The notes under the pieces: model-generated
What the model was told of the DNA's origin: nothing
Database searches by the model: none
What the model saw: only the letters and a program-made list of their open reading frames with translations
DNA from: an uncultured Clostridia bacterium
Lineage (GTDB): Bacteria > Bacillota > Clostridia > Christensenellales > Borkfalkiaceae
Assembly: GCA_947631195.1 (NCBI GenBank)
Contig: CANRKK010000022.1
Coordinates: 1 to 40,279 of the forward strand
Reading direction: 5' to 3'
DNA length: 40,279 nt
Translations under genes and position numbers: made by a program
Shown here: positions 1-8,000 of the stretch, one piece after another
Numbering within the stretch: position 1 is the stretch's first letter
Layout: each line of letters begins with the position of its first letter

Positions 1-57
1 ACCTGCCCTTTCAGGGCACCCTCCCCCGTCGGCGACGGAAGAGGGCACGGGGTAGCG
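1..57. repeat. Dispersed palindromic repeat, left copy
   Basis: Two adjacent hairpins can be seen: a short GCCCT/AGGGC stem with a 3-base loop, then CCCTCCCCCGT pairing with ACGGAAGAGGG. The reverse complement recurs almost unchanged at 39827-39876. The hairpin pair and the gene-free setting fit the REP-like elements common between clostridial genes. Bases 58-196 hold nothing else that I can recognise. Confidence 0.7.
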
Positions 58-196
58 GTGCCTGGCCACTTGTAAGTTGCAAACGTTTTGTAGCGTTCAG
101 CGGAATGAATGGCTAACGCCTGTTGAGGCCGCAACGCACGGTCCGCCCAAAAAATAAAAAGGCAATATACGCCCTGTCGCTTCGCCCAAACTCACG

Positions 197-229
197 AAAA
201 ATCCCAAGCACGGCTTGCTTGGGATTTTT
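197..229 (-). terminator. Intrinsic terminator of the serine dehydratase gene
   Basis: A perfect 13-bp inverted repeat (197-209 against 217-229) with a 7-base loop. It carries A and T tracts on its two flanks, so it could act in both directions. It starts 22 bp after the stop codon of the minus-strand serine dehydratase gene, where a rho-independent terminator is expected. Confidence 0.85.
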
Positions 230-251
230 GTGAATATCGCTCAAAAAGCGG

Positions 252-1466
252 TTATATTTTTTTTCTCTTACGATAGTGGGTTGCAAGCCCGCCCGAGGCC
301 GTTTCGCGGTAATTCCCCAACAGGTCCCTGCCCGTGGCGTACATCGTTTCCACGACGGTATCAAAGGAAATTTTGCGCGAGTCTGCCAAAAAGTCGGCAA
401 GGGAGAGGGCGTTAATCGCCCTCATGGCGGCCACGGCGTTGCGCTCTATGCAGGGGATCTGCACCAGCCCGCCTATGGGGTCGCAGGTCAGCCCCAAGTG
501 GTGCTCCATCGCAACTTCGGCGGCGTACTCTATCTGCCCGAGGCCCATTTCAAACAGTTCGGCAAGGGCGGCGGCGGCCATACAGCAAGCCGTACCTATC
601 TCGGCCTGGCAGCCGCACTCCGCGCCGCTTATCGAGGCGTTCTGCTTTATGATATTGCCTATCAGCCCGCCCGTCGCTAAAGCCTTGACTATTTCCCCGT
701 CGGAAAATCCCCTCGTTTCCTGCATATATTTCAGCACGGCGGGCACCACGCCGCACGCCCCGCAGGTGGGGGCGGTGACTATAATTCCTCCCGCGGCGTT
801 CTGTTCGCTCGTCGCAAAGGCATAGGAGCATACAAGCCTGTTTTCGCGGGTCTGCGCCGATTCGTCTATGTGCCTCTGGTGGTAGAGGTACTGCGCCCTG
901 CGCTCGGTCTCCAGCCCCCCGGGCAGAATTCCCGAACAGGTCAGCCCCTCGTGGATGGTTATCTTCATCCGTTCCCATATTTTGGCAAGATACAAAAATA
1001 TTTCCTTGCCCTCACATTCCTCAACGTATTGCCACAGCCGTATGTCCTTTCGGTTGCAATATTCGGCTATGTCCGTAAAGTTGGTCAAAGGATAGATATC
1101 GGCGGGCGCCTGTCCGTCCTTTTCGCCTTCGAGGGCGATGGTGCCCCCGCCCACGCTGTAAATCCGCTGCCTCGCAACCGTTTTGCCGCCCTCGGTCACC
1201 TCTATGTCGAGGGTGTTGGGGTGGACGTCGCAGGGGGAGTCTGTATCGAACACCACCTCGCAGGGGACGGGCGCGGAAGTTTTCATAATCACCTCGTCGG
1301 TGCCGTGCCCCTTGCCCGTCATCGCCAGCGAGCCGTACAGCGTCACCTTAAACTTTTCGGCGGCGGGGTAGCGCTCTTTCATAAGTTTGACGGCTCTTTC
1401 GGGGCCTATGGTGTGCGAGCTCGACGGCCCGCGCCCTATTTTATATAGTTCTCTCAAAGACTGCAT
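252..1466 (-). CDS. sdaA: L-serine dehydratase, iron-sulphur dependent, single chain
   Basis: Deaminates L-serine to pyruvate and ammonia in the cytoplasm using an oxygen-labile [4Fe-4S] cluster. The 404 residues hold a beta domain first (about 1-150, with PSSSHTIGP near the N terminus) and then the alpha catalytic domain. The alpha domain has the expected cysteine-rich motifs: PTCGACGVVP, ECGCQAEIGTACC and TCDPIGGLVQIPC, which supply the cluster ligands in this family. Many Gram-positives carry the two domains as separate subunits; here they are fused in one chain, at a normal length for the fused form. The ATG lies 12 bases after the stop of the upstream phosphatase gene, with a GAGGGG ribosome site overlapping that stop, so the two genes are probably co-transcribed. 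The product feeds central pyruvate metabolism. Confidence 0.95.
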   Translation of the reverse strand: MQSLRELYKIGRGPSSSHTIGPERAVKLMKERYPAAEKFKVTLYGSLAMTGKGHGTDEVIMKTSAPVPCEVVFDTDSPCDVHPNTLDIEVTEGGKTVARQRIYSVGGGTIALEGEKDGQAPADIYPLTNFTDIAEYCNRKDIRLWQYVEECEGKEIFLYLAKIWERMKITIHEGLTCSGILPGGLETERRAQYLYHQRHIDESAQTRENRLVCSYAFATSEQNAAGGIIVTAPTCGACGVVPAVLKYMQETRGFSDGEIVKALATGGLIGNIIKQNASISGAECGCQAEIGTACCMAAAALAELFEMGLGQIEYAAEVAMEHHLGLTCDPIGGLVQIPCIERNAVAAMRAINALSLADFLADSRKISFDTVVETMYATGRDLLGNYRETASGGLATHYRKRKKI

Positions 1467-1478
1467 GGATATGGCCCC

Positions 1479-2276
1479 TCATTCGAGATATTTGTCTTTT
1501 AAAGTTTGTATCTGTTCTTCCGTTACGCCCAAAACGTCGGTGACGTAGGCCGTTACGCTGCCGTGTTCCTTCTCCAAAAAATCGATTAAATTCGACATAT
1601 ATTGGGGTCTGGGGAGCATTTGGGCAAACAGCAGCTTTTTAAATCGTATGGCAGTGGGCGCGATGATAAGCGCAAATTTTTGCCAATAGCGGCGCCTGCG
1701 CTGGTATCTGTGGCTGAGCATATAGTCCTTTAAAATCTCCTCGCGGCTTACGCCCAGCACCGACAGGAGCAACATCGAAACTATGCCCGTCCTGTCCGTG
1801 CCCGAGTTGCAGTGATAGAGTATGCAGTTCTCCTCGGCAAGGAACAAATCGAAGATTGTCTTAAGTTTTTTGCGGGAATCGCCGTCCGTAACGATATATT
1901 TGTACATCGCGTGCATATAGTTTTCGCTCGACCCGAAGTCCCGCCTCACCCGCCTGCTCTGGATATACATCTCGGTGGACATATGTTTTGCGTGCGTCAG
2001 AACGGGATAGGCCGTGGGGATAAACTCTATGTAGTGATATGTGGCCCCGCGCAGCACCGTGGGGGGGTGTTCGGCAATCTCGCGCGGCGAACGCATGTCC
2101 ACGACGTTGTCTATCCCGAGCTTTTCAAGCGCGGCGCACGTTTCGGGAGGGAGCTTGCTCAACCTACCGCTGCGAATGATTTTCCCGCTCGCTACCTTTT
2201 TGCCGTCTGCGGCGGGAATTCCGCCGAGATCGCGGATATTTTTAACTTTTTTCAATTCCATCAAAATGTTCGGCAT
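1479..2276 (-). CDS. Tyrosine-phosphatase-like protein (Y_phosphatase3 type)
   Basis: A 265-residue cytoplasmic protein of the dual-specificity or tyrosine phosphatase superfamily. The N terminus has the family's NIRDLGG signature (about 13-19) and RSG (about 35-37). The phosphate-binding loop HCNSGTDRTG gives the C-x5-R motif, with nucleophile Cys156 and Arg162. A basic, aromatic-rich segment follows at about 189-215. No signal peptide is seen. Related proteins act on phosphotyrosine, phosphoinositides or other phosphoesters, so the substrate is open. It lies 12 bp upstream of the serine dehydratase gene in an apparent two-gene operon, with no obvious functional link. Its promoter puts the predicted transcript start on the ATG, and no ribosome site is visible; a second in-frame ATG is at codon 6, also without one. 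Confidence 0.85.
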   Translation of the reverse strand: MPNILMELKKVKNIRDLGGIPAADGKKVASGKIIRSGRLSKLPPETCAALEKLGIDNVVDMRSPREIAEHPPTVLRGATYHYIEFIPTAYPVLTHAKHMSTEMYIQSRRVRRDFGSSENYMHAMYKYIVTDGDSRKKLKTIFDLFLAEENCILYHCNSGTDRTGIVSMLLLSVLGVSREEILKDYMLSHRYQRRRRYWQKFALIIAPTAIRFKKLLFAQMLPRPQYMSNLIDFLEKEHGSVTAYVTDVLGVTEEQIQTLKDKYLE

Positions 2277-2282
2277 AATATT

Positions 2283-2311
2283 ATTGTAACAGAAAGCGTG
2301 CGTTTAGTCAA
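2283..2311 (-). promoter_or_regulatory. Sigma-A promoter of the phosphatase-sdaA pair
   Basis: Read on the minus strand: TTGACT (2306-2311), a 17-base spacer, then TACAAT (2283-2288). Only six bases separate the -10 box from the ATG at 2276, so a normal start site falls on the A of the ATG and the transcript would be leaderless. Confidence 0.8.
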
Positions 2312-2375
2312 TATATTCAAAAATAAAGTTTTTTAAGGCCCGCCGCGGGAATATCATAATATTGGATGTTTTTGC

Positions 2376-2388
2376 GGAGGGCGCATTG
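2376..2388 (+). promoter_or_regulatory. Ribosome site deciding a TTG start
   Basis: GGAGG (2376-2380) sits five bases before a TTG at 2386. An earlier in-frame TTG at 2362 has no Shine-Dalgarno match, so the later codon is the better start for the CNNM/CBS protein. A weak -10-like CATAAT at 2355-2360 would also put the transcript start after 2362. Confidence 0.7.
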
Positions 2389-3417
2389 GACGCATACAAA
2401 GTTTCGGCCATTTCAATAGCACTTGCCGTGCTCATTTTGCTTTCGGGCTTCTTTTCGGCGGCGGAGACGGCCTTTACGGGTTTTTCGGCGGTCAAGATGA
2501 AGACGTACGCCCGCACGAGGCGCCGCGCCGCCCTCGTCTTAAAACTCAACAAAAACTACGGCGACGTGCTCACGACGCTGCTTATCTGCAACAATATAGT
2601 CAATATAACGGCCACGTCTCTTGCAACCGTGCTGTTTTCGGGGCTGTTCGGCGGCGGTGGCGCAACGCTGTCCACAGTGGTTATGACCGTGCTCGTTTTG
2701 GTTTTCGGCGAAGTCTCCCCCAAGACGGTGGCAAAGGAATTCCCCGAAGAATTCGCAATGCTGGCCGCGCCCGCGACAAGGCTGTGCATGTGCGCATGTT
2801 CCCCGCTGTGCAAGCTGTTCGCGCTGTGGAAAAGGGCGCTGGGCAAAATTTTCGGGTTCGGCAAAAAGAACAAAAAGATGACGGAGGAGGAGTTCGGCGT
2901 GATAGTGGCCGACGTCGCCGCGGAGGGCGTGCTCCCCGGCGAAGAGGAAACGATAATAACAAACGCGCTGCGCTACGGACGGACGCCCGTCTCGGCGATA
3001 ATGGTTCCCGCGGAAAACATAACATATATCGACAAAAACGCGGACGTAGGGGAGATAATAGAGATATTCGGCGAATCCAACTACTCGCGCGTCCCCGTCT
3101 CCTGCGGCGGGCTGCAGGGCATATGCGGCATACTGTACAGGGCCGACTTCTACGAGATGCTTATCGGCGGCAGAAGCAACATACTTCCCTGCCTCAAACC
3201 CGTGTTCTATTGCAAACCTACGGACAATATCGGCCGTTTGCTCAAAACCATGCAGGGCGCGCGCAGGCACCTCGCCATTGTGGCGGACGGCTCGAGAGTG
3301 GTGGGGCTTATCACCGCGGAGGACATAGTGGCGCAGCTCGTCGGGGAAATGCAGGACAGATACGACGCCGTGCCCGAAAAACCCCGCTTTTGCTCCCCGA
3401 GGCCGCAGGGAGAATAG
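2386..3417 (+). CDS. CNNM/CBS-domain membrane protein (HlyC/CorC family)
   Basis: About 343 residues from the TTG at 2386. The N-terminal part is a CNNM-type membrane domain with three or four hydrophobic segments (about 4-25, 60-78, 90-105 and 120-140). It carries the family signatures LSGFFSAAETAF, ICNNIVN and VFGEVSPKTVAKE. Two CBS domains follow (about 195-325), ending in the typical VVGLITAEDIVAQLVGE. Family members take part in magnesium or other ion efflux, or in membrane integrity; older annotations call them hemolysins. The usual C-terminal CorC/HlyC domain is absent, because the protein stops about 20 residues after the second CBS domain. It is transcribed divergently from the phosphatase gene. 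The transported ion cannot be read from the sequence. Confidence 0.85.
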   Translation: MDAYKVSAISIALAVLILLSGFFSAAETAFTGFSAVKMKTYARTRRRAALVLKLNKNYGDVLTTLLICNNIVNITATSLATVLFSGLFGGGGATLSTVVMTVLVLVFGEVSPKTVAKEFPEEFAMLAAPATRLCMCACSPLCKLFALWKRALGKIFGFGKKNKKMTEEEFGVIVADVAAEGVLPGEEETIITNALRYGRTPVSAIMVPAENITYIDKNADVGEIIEIFGESNYSRVPVSCGGLQGICGILYRADFYEMLIGGRSNILPCLKPVFYCKPTDNIGRLLKTMQGARRHLAIVADGSRVVGLITAEDIVAQLVGEMQDRYDAVPEKPRFCSPRPQGE

Positions 3418-3488
3418 CGTACGCCCGCATATATGCCCAAAACAACAAAAAAACATCAAAATTTTTACATATTGCGCCCGAATTCAGC

Positions 3489-3598
3489 AAACACCCCGCA
3501 ATATCCTTTAATTAATACTTTTTTGGTGTTTTTTAAATCGACGAAACACCCCGTAATATCCCGCAACCAACGCTTTTTCGGCAATTTTGTTTCTGCGC
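3489..3598. repeat. Degenerate direct repeat upstream of radC
   Basis: An 18-base core (AAACACCCCGCAATATCC, 3489-3506) recurs at 3544-3561 with one mismatch. Weaker similarity continues for about 20 bases after each core, giving a pitch of 55 bases. The second copy ends right at the -35 box of the radC promoter. Most mismatches between the copies are C/T transitions. Confidence 0.6.
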
Positions 3599-3627
3599 TT
3601 GACAGACCCGTCCGCATGGTATAAAAT
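3599..3627 (+). promoter_or_regulatory. Sigma-A promoter of the radC-like gene
   Basis: TTGACA (3599-3604), a 17-base spacer and TAAAAT (3622-3627). The predicted start is near 3634, about 26 bases before the ATG at 3660. Confidence 0.85.
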
Positions 3628-3659
3628 AAATTCCGATATAAGGTTTTACGAGGCTTGTT

Positions 3660-4340
3660 ATGGAACACGAAGGACACAGGCAGCGCATGCTGCGCAAATT
3701 CGAACAGGGCGGCTATATGCCCGAACACGAACTTTTGGAGATTCTTTTATTCAACGCCTACCCGCGCAAAAACACCAATCCCGTCGCGCACACGTTGCTC
3801 GAAACGTTCGGCTCTATGAAGGACATGTTCGAGGCCGACGTGGAGGAACTCGAAAAGATCCCCGGCGTCGGCGGGAGCGTCGCGCTCTATTTAAAGTGCG
3901 TGGCGGCGTGCACCAAGCCCGTGTATTCGCTTGAAACCAACGAGGCCTACCTCAAAAACTACGGCGACTTTAAAATTTTCAGCGCAAAACGCCTGCGCTC
4001 CAAGAGCGAGGAGGTGCTGGAGCTGTACTTTTTGGAAAAGAACGGCAGGGTGAAGTACATATATTCCCGCTCGGATTCGGAGCTGCACCGCGTCACGCTC
4101 GACCGCAGCGAAGTGCCGGGAATTTTCGCCGCGGTAAAGCCCTTCGGCGTAGTCATCGCCCACAACCACCTGATGTACGGCAGCAGGCCCTCCTCGGCGG
4201 ACGACAATTTCACCGTGGAACTGGCCGCCCTCTGCAGGCTGCACGGCGTAAAACTCTTCGACCACTGCATCTACGCTTCCGACAACGACATCTTCAGCTA
4301 CTTCGGGGCGGACAGGCTGGCGGGCTATTTCAACGCGTAA
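3660..4340 (+). CDS. radC: RadC-like JAB/MPN-domain protein
   Basis: A 226-residue RadC (UPF0758) family protein. The N-terminal half has a helix-hairpin-helix-like DNA-binding region ending in EKIPGVGGSVA (about 63-75). The C-terminal half is a JAB1/MPN metalloprotease-like fold with the metal-ligand pattern AHNH (His168, His170), then SSADD. Canonical RadC proteins read HNHPSG at this point; here it is HNHLMYGSRPSSADD, so the loop after the metal ligands is altered, but the H-x-H and S-x-x-D spacing is kept. The old link to DNA repair is disputed, and the real role in most bacteria is unknown. The gene has its own consensus promoter and terminator and so appears monocistronic. It is cytoplasmic, with no signal peptide. 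Confidence 0.88.
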   Translation: MEHEGHRQRMLRKFEQGGYMPEHELLEILLFNAYPRKNTNPVAHTLLETFGSMKDMFEADVEELEKIPGVGGSVALYLKCVAACTKPVYSLETNEAYLKNYGDFKIFSAKRLRSKSEEVLELYFLEKNGRVKYIYSRSDSELHRVTLDRSEVPGIFAAVKPFGVVIAHNHLMYGSRPSSADDNFTVELAALCRLHGVKLFDHCIYASDNDIFSYFGADRLAGYFNA

Positions 4341-4366
4341 CAATCAAAAAACCGCATAAAAACCCC

Positions 4367-4395
4367 AAGGGAGGCGCGCCGCCTTCCTTTTTTTT
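4367..4395 (+). terminator. Intrinsic terminator after radC
   Basis: A 10-bp stem (4367-4376 with 4380-4389, one G-T pair), a CGC loop and a following T run to 4395. It begins 27 bases after the radC-like stop codon. Confidence 0.9.
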
Positions 4396-4607
4396 ACCAT
4401 TTTTATGTCATTTTGCCAAATTTTTCCTAAAAAATTTTTTTGGATAAAAATTCAGCATAAATATTCAAAACAGTAAATAATTATACAATTATGCCCCATA
4501 TTATGTTGTTAAGTTACATTTTTTGTTAGCCGTTAAAATAAATCGCAGGTATAAGTTGTACTTATGGTATATATAAGTCAATCGTAAGGCCTATATACCT
4601 ATTATAT
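4396..4607 (+). promoter_or_regulatory. AT-rich control region with upstream operator-like sites
   Basis: A gene-free AT-rich stretch before the promoter of the large locus. It holds a perfect 15-bp palindrome, ATAAGT-tgt-ACTTAT (4551-4565), and a third ATAAGT half-site at 4573-4578. A second perfect inverted repeat pairs GGTATATA (4566-4573) with TATATACC (4592-4599). These sites lie about 10 to 60 bases upstream of the -35 box, where activators often bind. No coding region is visible. That any protein binds here is inference. Confidence 0.55.
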
Positions 4608-4638
4608 ATTTGACATCGGGTGTCAAATGTGATAGAAT
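4608..4638 (+). promoter_or_regulatory. Promoter of the large locus with an overlapping operator-like palindrome
   Basis: TTGACA (4610-4615), a 17-base spacer and TAGAAT (4633-4638) form a near-consensus sigma-A promoter. The -35 box is embedded in a perfect inverted repeat, ATTTGACA-tcggg-TGTCAAAT (4608-4628). A dimeric regulator bound there would block or reshape polymerase access. The predicted transcript start is near 4645. Confidence 0.8.
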
Positions 4639-4655
4639 TCCAAAAAAATTATAGA

Positions 4656-4702
4656 ACGGAAGGGCGCCCTTCCGTATAATCACTGCATAAAGCTGTGATT
4701 AT
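4656..4702 (+). promoter_or_regulatory. Two tandem leader hairpins
   Basis: Within the roughly 80-base leader, a perfect 20-bp palindrome (4656-4675, ACGGAAGGGC and its complement) is followed immediately by a second stem pairing ATAATCAC (4676-4683) with GTGATTAT (4695-4702). An A-rich, not T-rich, tract follows, so neither hairpin is a standard terminator on this strand. They may stabilise the mRNA or bind a regulator. Confidence 0.6.
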
Positions 4703-4726
4703 AAAAAATACTTAACGGAAAAAGGC

Positions 4727-4963
4727 ATGGCAAAAAAGGATTATACGGACGACGACGGAAGAACGATTGTCGACATGAACGTCGATGGGTTCAGATGGTA
4801 CAAACCCAAAAACGAGGAGGGCAAAAAGGCGGTTGCGGGCAAGAGCCGCAAGGAAAAGAAAAGGCTTTTCCGCTCGGCCTATCTCTCGCTGGCGCTGCCC
4901 CTCATCTGCCTGTTGGTGGGCGTTTCCCTCACCTTTTTCATTCTCTACTACTTTTGGTTATAA
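4727..4963 (+). CDS. Small single-pass membrane protein, unknown function
   Basis: A 78-residue protein with a charged N-terminal half (acidic DYTDDDG near residue 5, then a lysine/arginine-rich stretch at about 33-50). One hydrophobic segment (about 52-77) ends with FILYYFWL at the C terminus. By the positive-inside rule the long charged N terminus is cytoplasmic. No family is recognised. It is the first gene after the locus promoter and lies 45 bases before the giant LRR lipoprotein gene, which has no visible promoter of its own, so the two are probably co-transcribed. The ribosome site is weak (an A-rich AAAGG close to the ATG). It could be a membrane partner or assembly factor for the secreted proteins downstream, but that rests on position only. 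Confidence 0.7.
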   Translation: MAKKDYTDDDGRTIVDMNVDGFRWYKPKNEEGKKAVAGKSRKEKKRLFRSAYLSLALPLICLLVGVSLTFFILYYFWL

Positions 4964-5008
4964 TCGGACCCGCATAGTGTGTCTTATTCAGATATATAGG
5001 AGGTTTTT

Positions 5009-8000
5009 ATGAAACGATTTGGCAAAAAAGCGTTTTTGGCCGTGTTGATTGCGGTTGCCGCGCTCAGTTTGTTCCTGTTTGCCGCTTGCGCGCAGGGCAA
5101 AACTACCGTAACCGTCGATTTCAACGGCGGTGCGCTTAACGGCGAAGCATCGGCCACGTTCGAAACGGATCCCAACGCCGACCTCGCTTCCCTGCTTTCG
5201 GACTACGAACAGGCGGAGCGCAAAGGCTACACCTTCGGAGGATGGGATATCCCCGAAAAGACGGACGGCAAATACGGCGCGGAAGTAAAGGTAACCGCGC
5301 AGTGGACGGCCGTGGAGTATAGCATTACATACGACTATGACGGCGGCGGACTGCCCGAGGGCGCAACCAACCCCGCGACCTACACCATAGAGCAGGACGT
5401 AACCTTTGTCGCGCCCGAAAAGACGGGTTGGAATTTCAAGGGCTACGTCGACGGCTCCGATAACCCTATTACGGGGATAACCAAGGGCTCCACGGGCGAC
5501 GTAACCGTAAAGGCAACGTGGCAGCAGATACAAACCACCGTGTCTTTCTATTTCCCCGGCGAATCCGAGCCGCTTGAAACAAAGGTGCTGGACTATGGCT
5601 CGGCTATAGAGCTTTCGGCCGAAAAGACGGAGGAACTTTCATCGCGCGGCCTTGCGGTTTCGGGCCTTTTAAACAAGGACGGCACGCCCTTTACCGAGAC
5701 CACGGCGTCCGAGCTCACCGAATACGAGGTTGTCCTCGACGTATATACCGCGGGCATGACCTTTGAAGAGGGCGACGCGGCCGATTATGAAACTACGGCC
5801 CAAATTTCCTATACGGACGGCTTCTACACCGCAACCGTAGCGGGCAACGGTATAACCGAGCTGTATTATCCCAATTATTATAACGGCAAGCCCGTTGAAG
5901 TAATTTTAGACTCCAACCAGGTAAACGAGGGCAAATATTTTGCCGCGTTGACGTCGGCATATATCCCCGCCAACGTAAAACTTATATGGAACGCCGACTC
6001 CAACCGCAACTACTACGGTCTGTTCAACGGCGCAACCTTGCTTGAAAAGGTAACCTTTGCGGACGGCAGCAAATTGCAGGAAATACACGACTCCGCAATG
6101 TTCCAGAACACTGCCGCGCTCCAGACGGTTGTCCTTCCCGATTCCGTTGAAGTTATAACCGTGGGCCTGTTCCAGTCGCACGAAGGCGGCACGGCGGGCC
6201 TCACGTCCTTTACCGTTCCCAAGTCGTTAAAGGAACTGCCCGCAGACATGTTCGGCGGCGCAACGGAGCTTGCAAGTTTCGTAATTCCCGAAGGTTCGCA
6301 GCTCACTAAAATCGGTTCGTTCGGCGGCGACCATGCGGCCGTTACCGAGCTCGACTTTACCAACGCGACCCATCTTACCGAGTTGCCTTCCCTTTCGGGC
6401 TTCTACAACGCAGCAACCTATAAGTTCCCCGCTTCCTTGCAGAAGATAGGTACATTTGCGGGCTCCACGCACAAGAACGACAAGGTAACCGTCATCGACC
6501 TTTCGGGCACGCAGGTGGAGGAGCTTGCGGCAAACACCTTCCAGAATCTTCCCAACCTTGCGGAAGTTAAGTTCCCCGCAACGCTCACAACCATAGGCCA
6601 GCGTCTTTTCGGCACGAGCGGCGCGGGCAACAACAACACAAAAATAACCGAACTCGACTTTTCGGGCACGCAGCTTTCCGCCGTTCCCTCGGTCGCGTTC
6701 GCGTATATGGCCGGTCTCACAACCGTAAAACTTCCCGCAACGGTGAAGCGATTCGGTGAGATTGCCGCAGACACGGCCCCGTCGCTCAGCGCTCCCGCCA
6801 ACGCGACGGTATTCAACGAAAGTACAAACGTTACAACCGTTGTTTTCGGCGGCGCGCTCGAAGTTTTGGGCGACTACGCCTTCTATAATCTCGGCCGGCT
6901 CGGCGATATCACCGTTGAGATTGCCGCAGGCGGCAAAATGGGCTCGCACGTGTTTGCAAGCGCGGGCGCAAGCTCGTCGACGATAACCGTCAAGCTCGGC
7001 GAGGGCGCAATTTTCGCCGACTCGGCGTTCATGTTCGCAAATGCTCTCAACCTCGATTTGCAGGGCTTTACAAGTTTCGGCCACAGCGGCATAACCGCCC
7101 CCGAAACGCTGGATGATATAACTGCGCTGACCGTTACGACCAACGCGCGCGCAACTATAGCAAAATATCCCGCGCTCTACGGTTCGCTCGCCGCAAACAT
7201 AACTTTCGACGGAGCTTTGACCAAGCTCGAAGATTATGCCTTTGCGCTCAGCGGCGCAACCCCCGTGTTTAAAAACGCCAAGGGCGTGACCGAATACGGC
7301 AATTACCTTTTCTATAAATCCAAACTCGAATCCTTTGATTTCACGGATACGCCCTTTGCAAACGTAACCGAAAAAATGTTCTACGGCAGCTCCGAATTAA
7401 AGGAACTCAAGGGTTGGGATACGCTCGTAACGGTTGAGGCCGGCGCGTTTGTCGGCACAAAAGTTTCAAGTTTTGAAATAGGCAGAAGGCTCGAATACGT
7501 CAACCCCGAAGCCTTTACCGCGGGCACGGTGACCTATGACGTGGGCTCCAACAACAGATATTATGAAAAGTCCACAAACGAAGACGGCGACACCGAATAT
7601 ATACTCTATAACAAGGATAACAAAGTTTCCATATTCTATGACGTAAAATCGGCGGGCGACGAGGACTTTGAGCGCGACTTCACCAACACCGAACTCAAAC
7701 TCACCGAACTCGGCAACGCCTATGCGGGCAACGCACACCTCACGGGCATCAAACTTCCCGAAACCATCACCGTTATTTCCGACAACGCATTCAAGGGCTG
7801 CACGGCCCTCACCTATGCGGAGTTCAAGGGCGAACTCACCGAAATAGGCGCCAGCGCGTTTGAGGGCTGCACGGCGTTCACAGTGTTTGAAATCCCCGCA
7901 AGCGTTACGAAGATAGGCGACAACGCCTTTAAGGGCACGGGCCTTTCCACGCTCACCGCAAAGGAAAACAGCCTGCTCGCGCAAATCGGCGCCAACGCGT

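Noticed and set aside
4656-4702. Riboswitch or T-box in the operon leader
   Set aside because: The leader is only about 80 bases, with no T-box sequence and no known aptamer core that I can see; it is reported only as hairpins.
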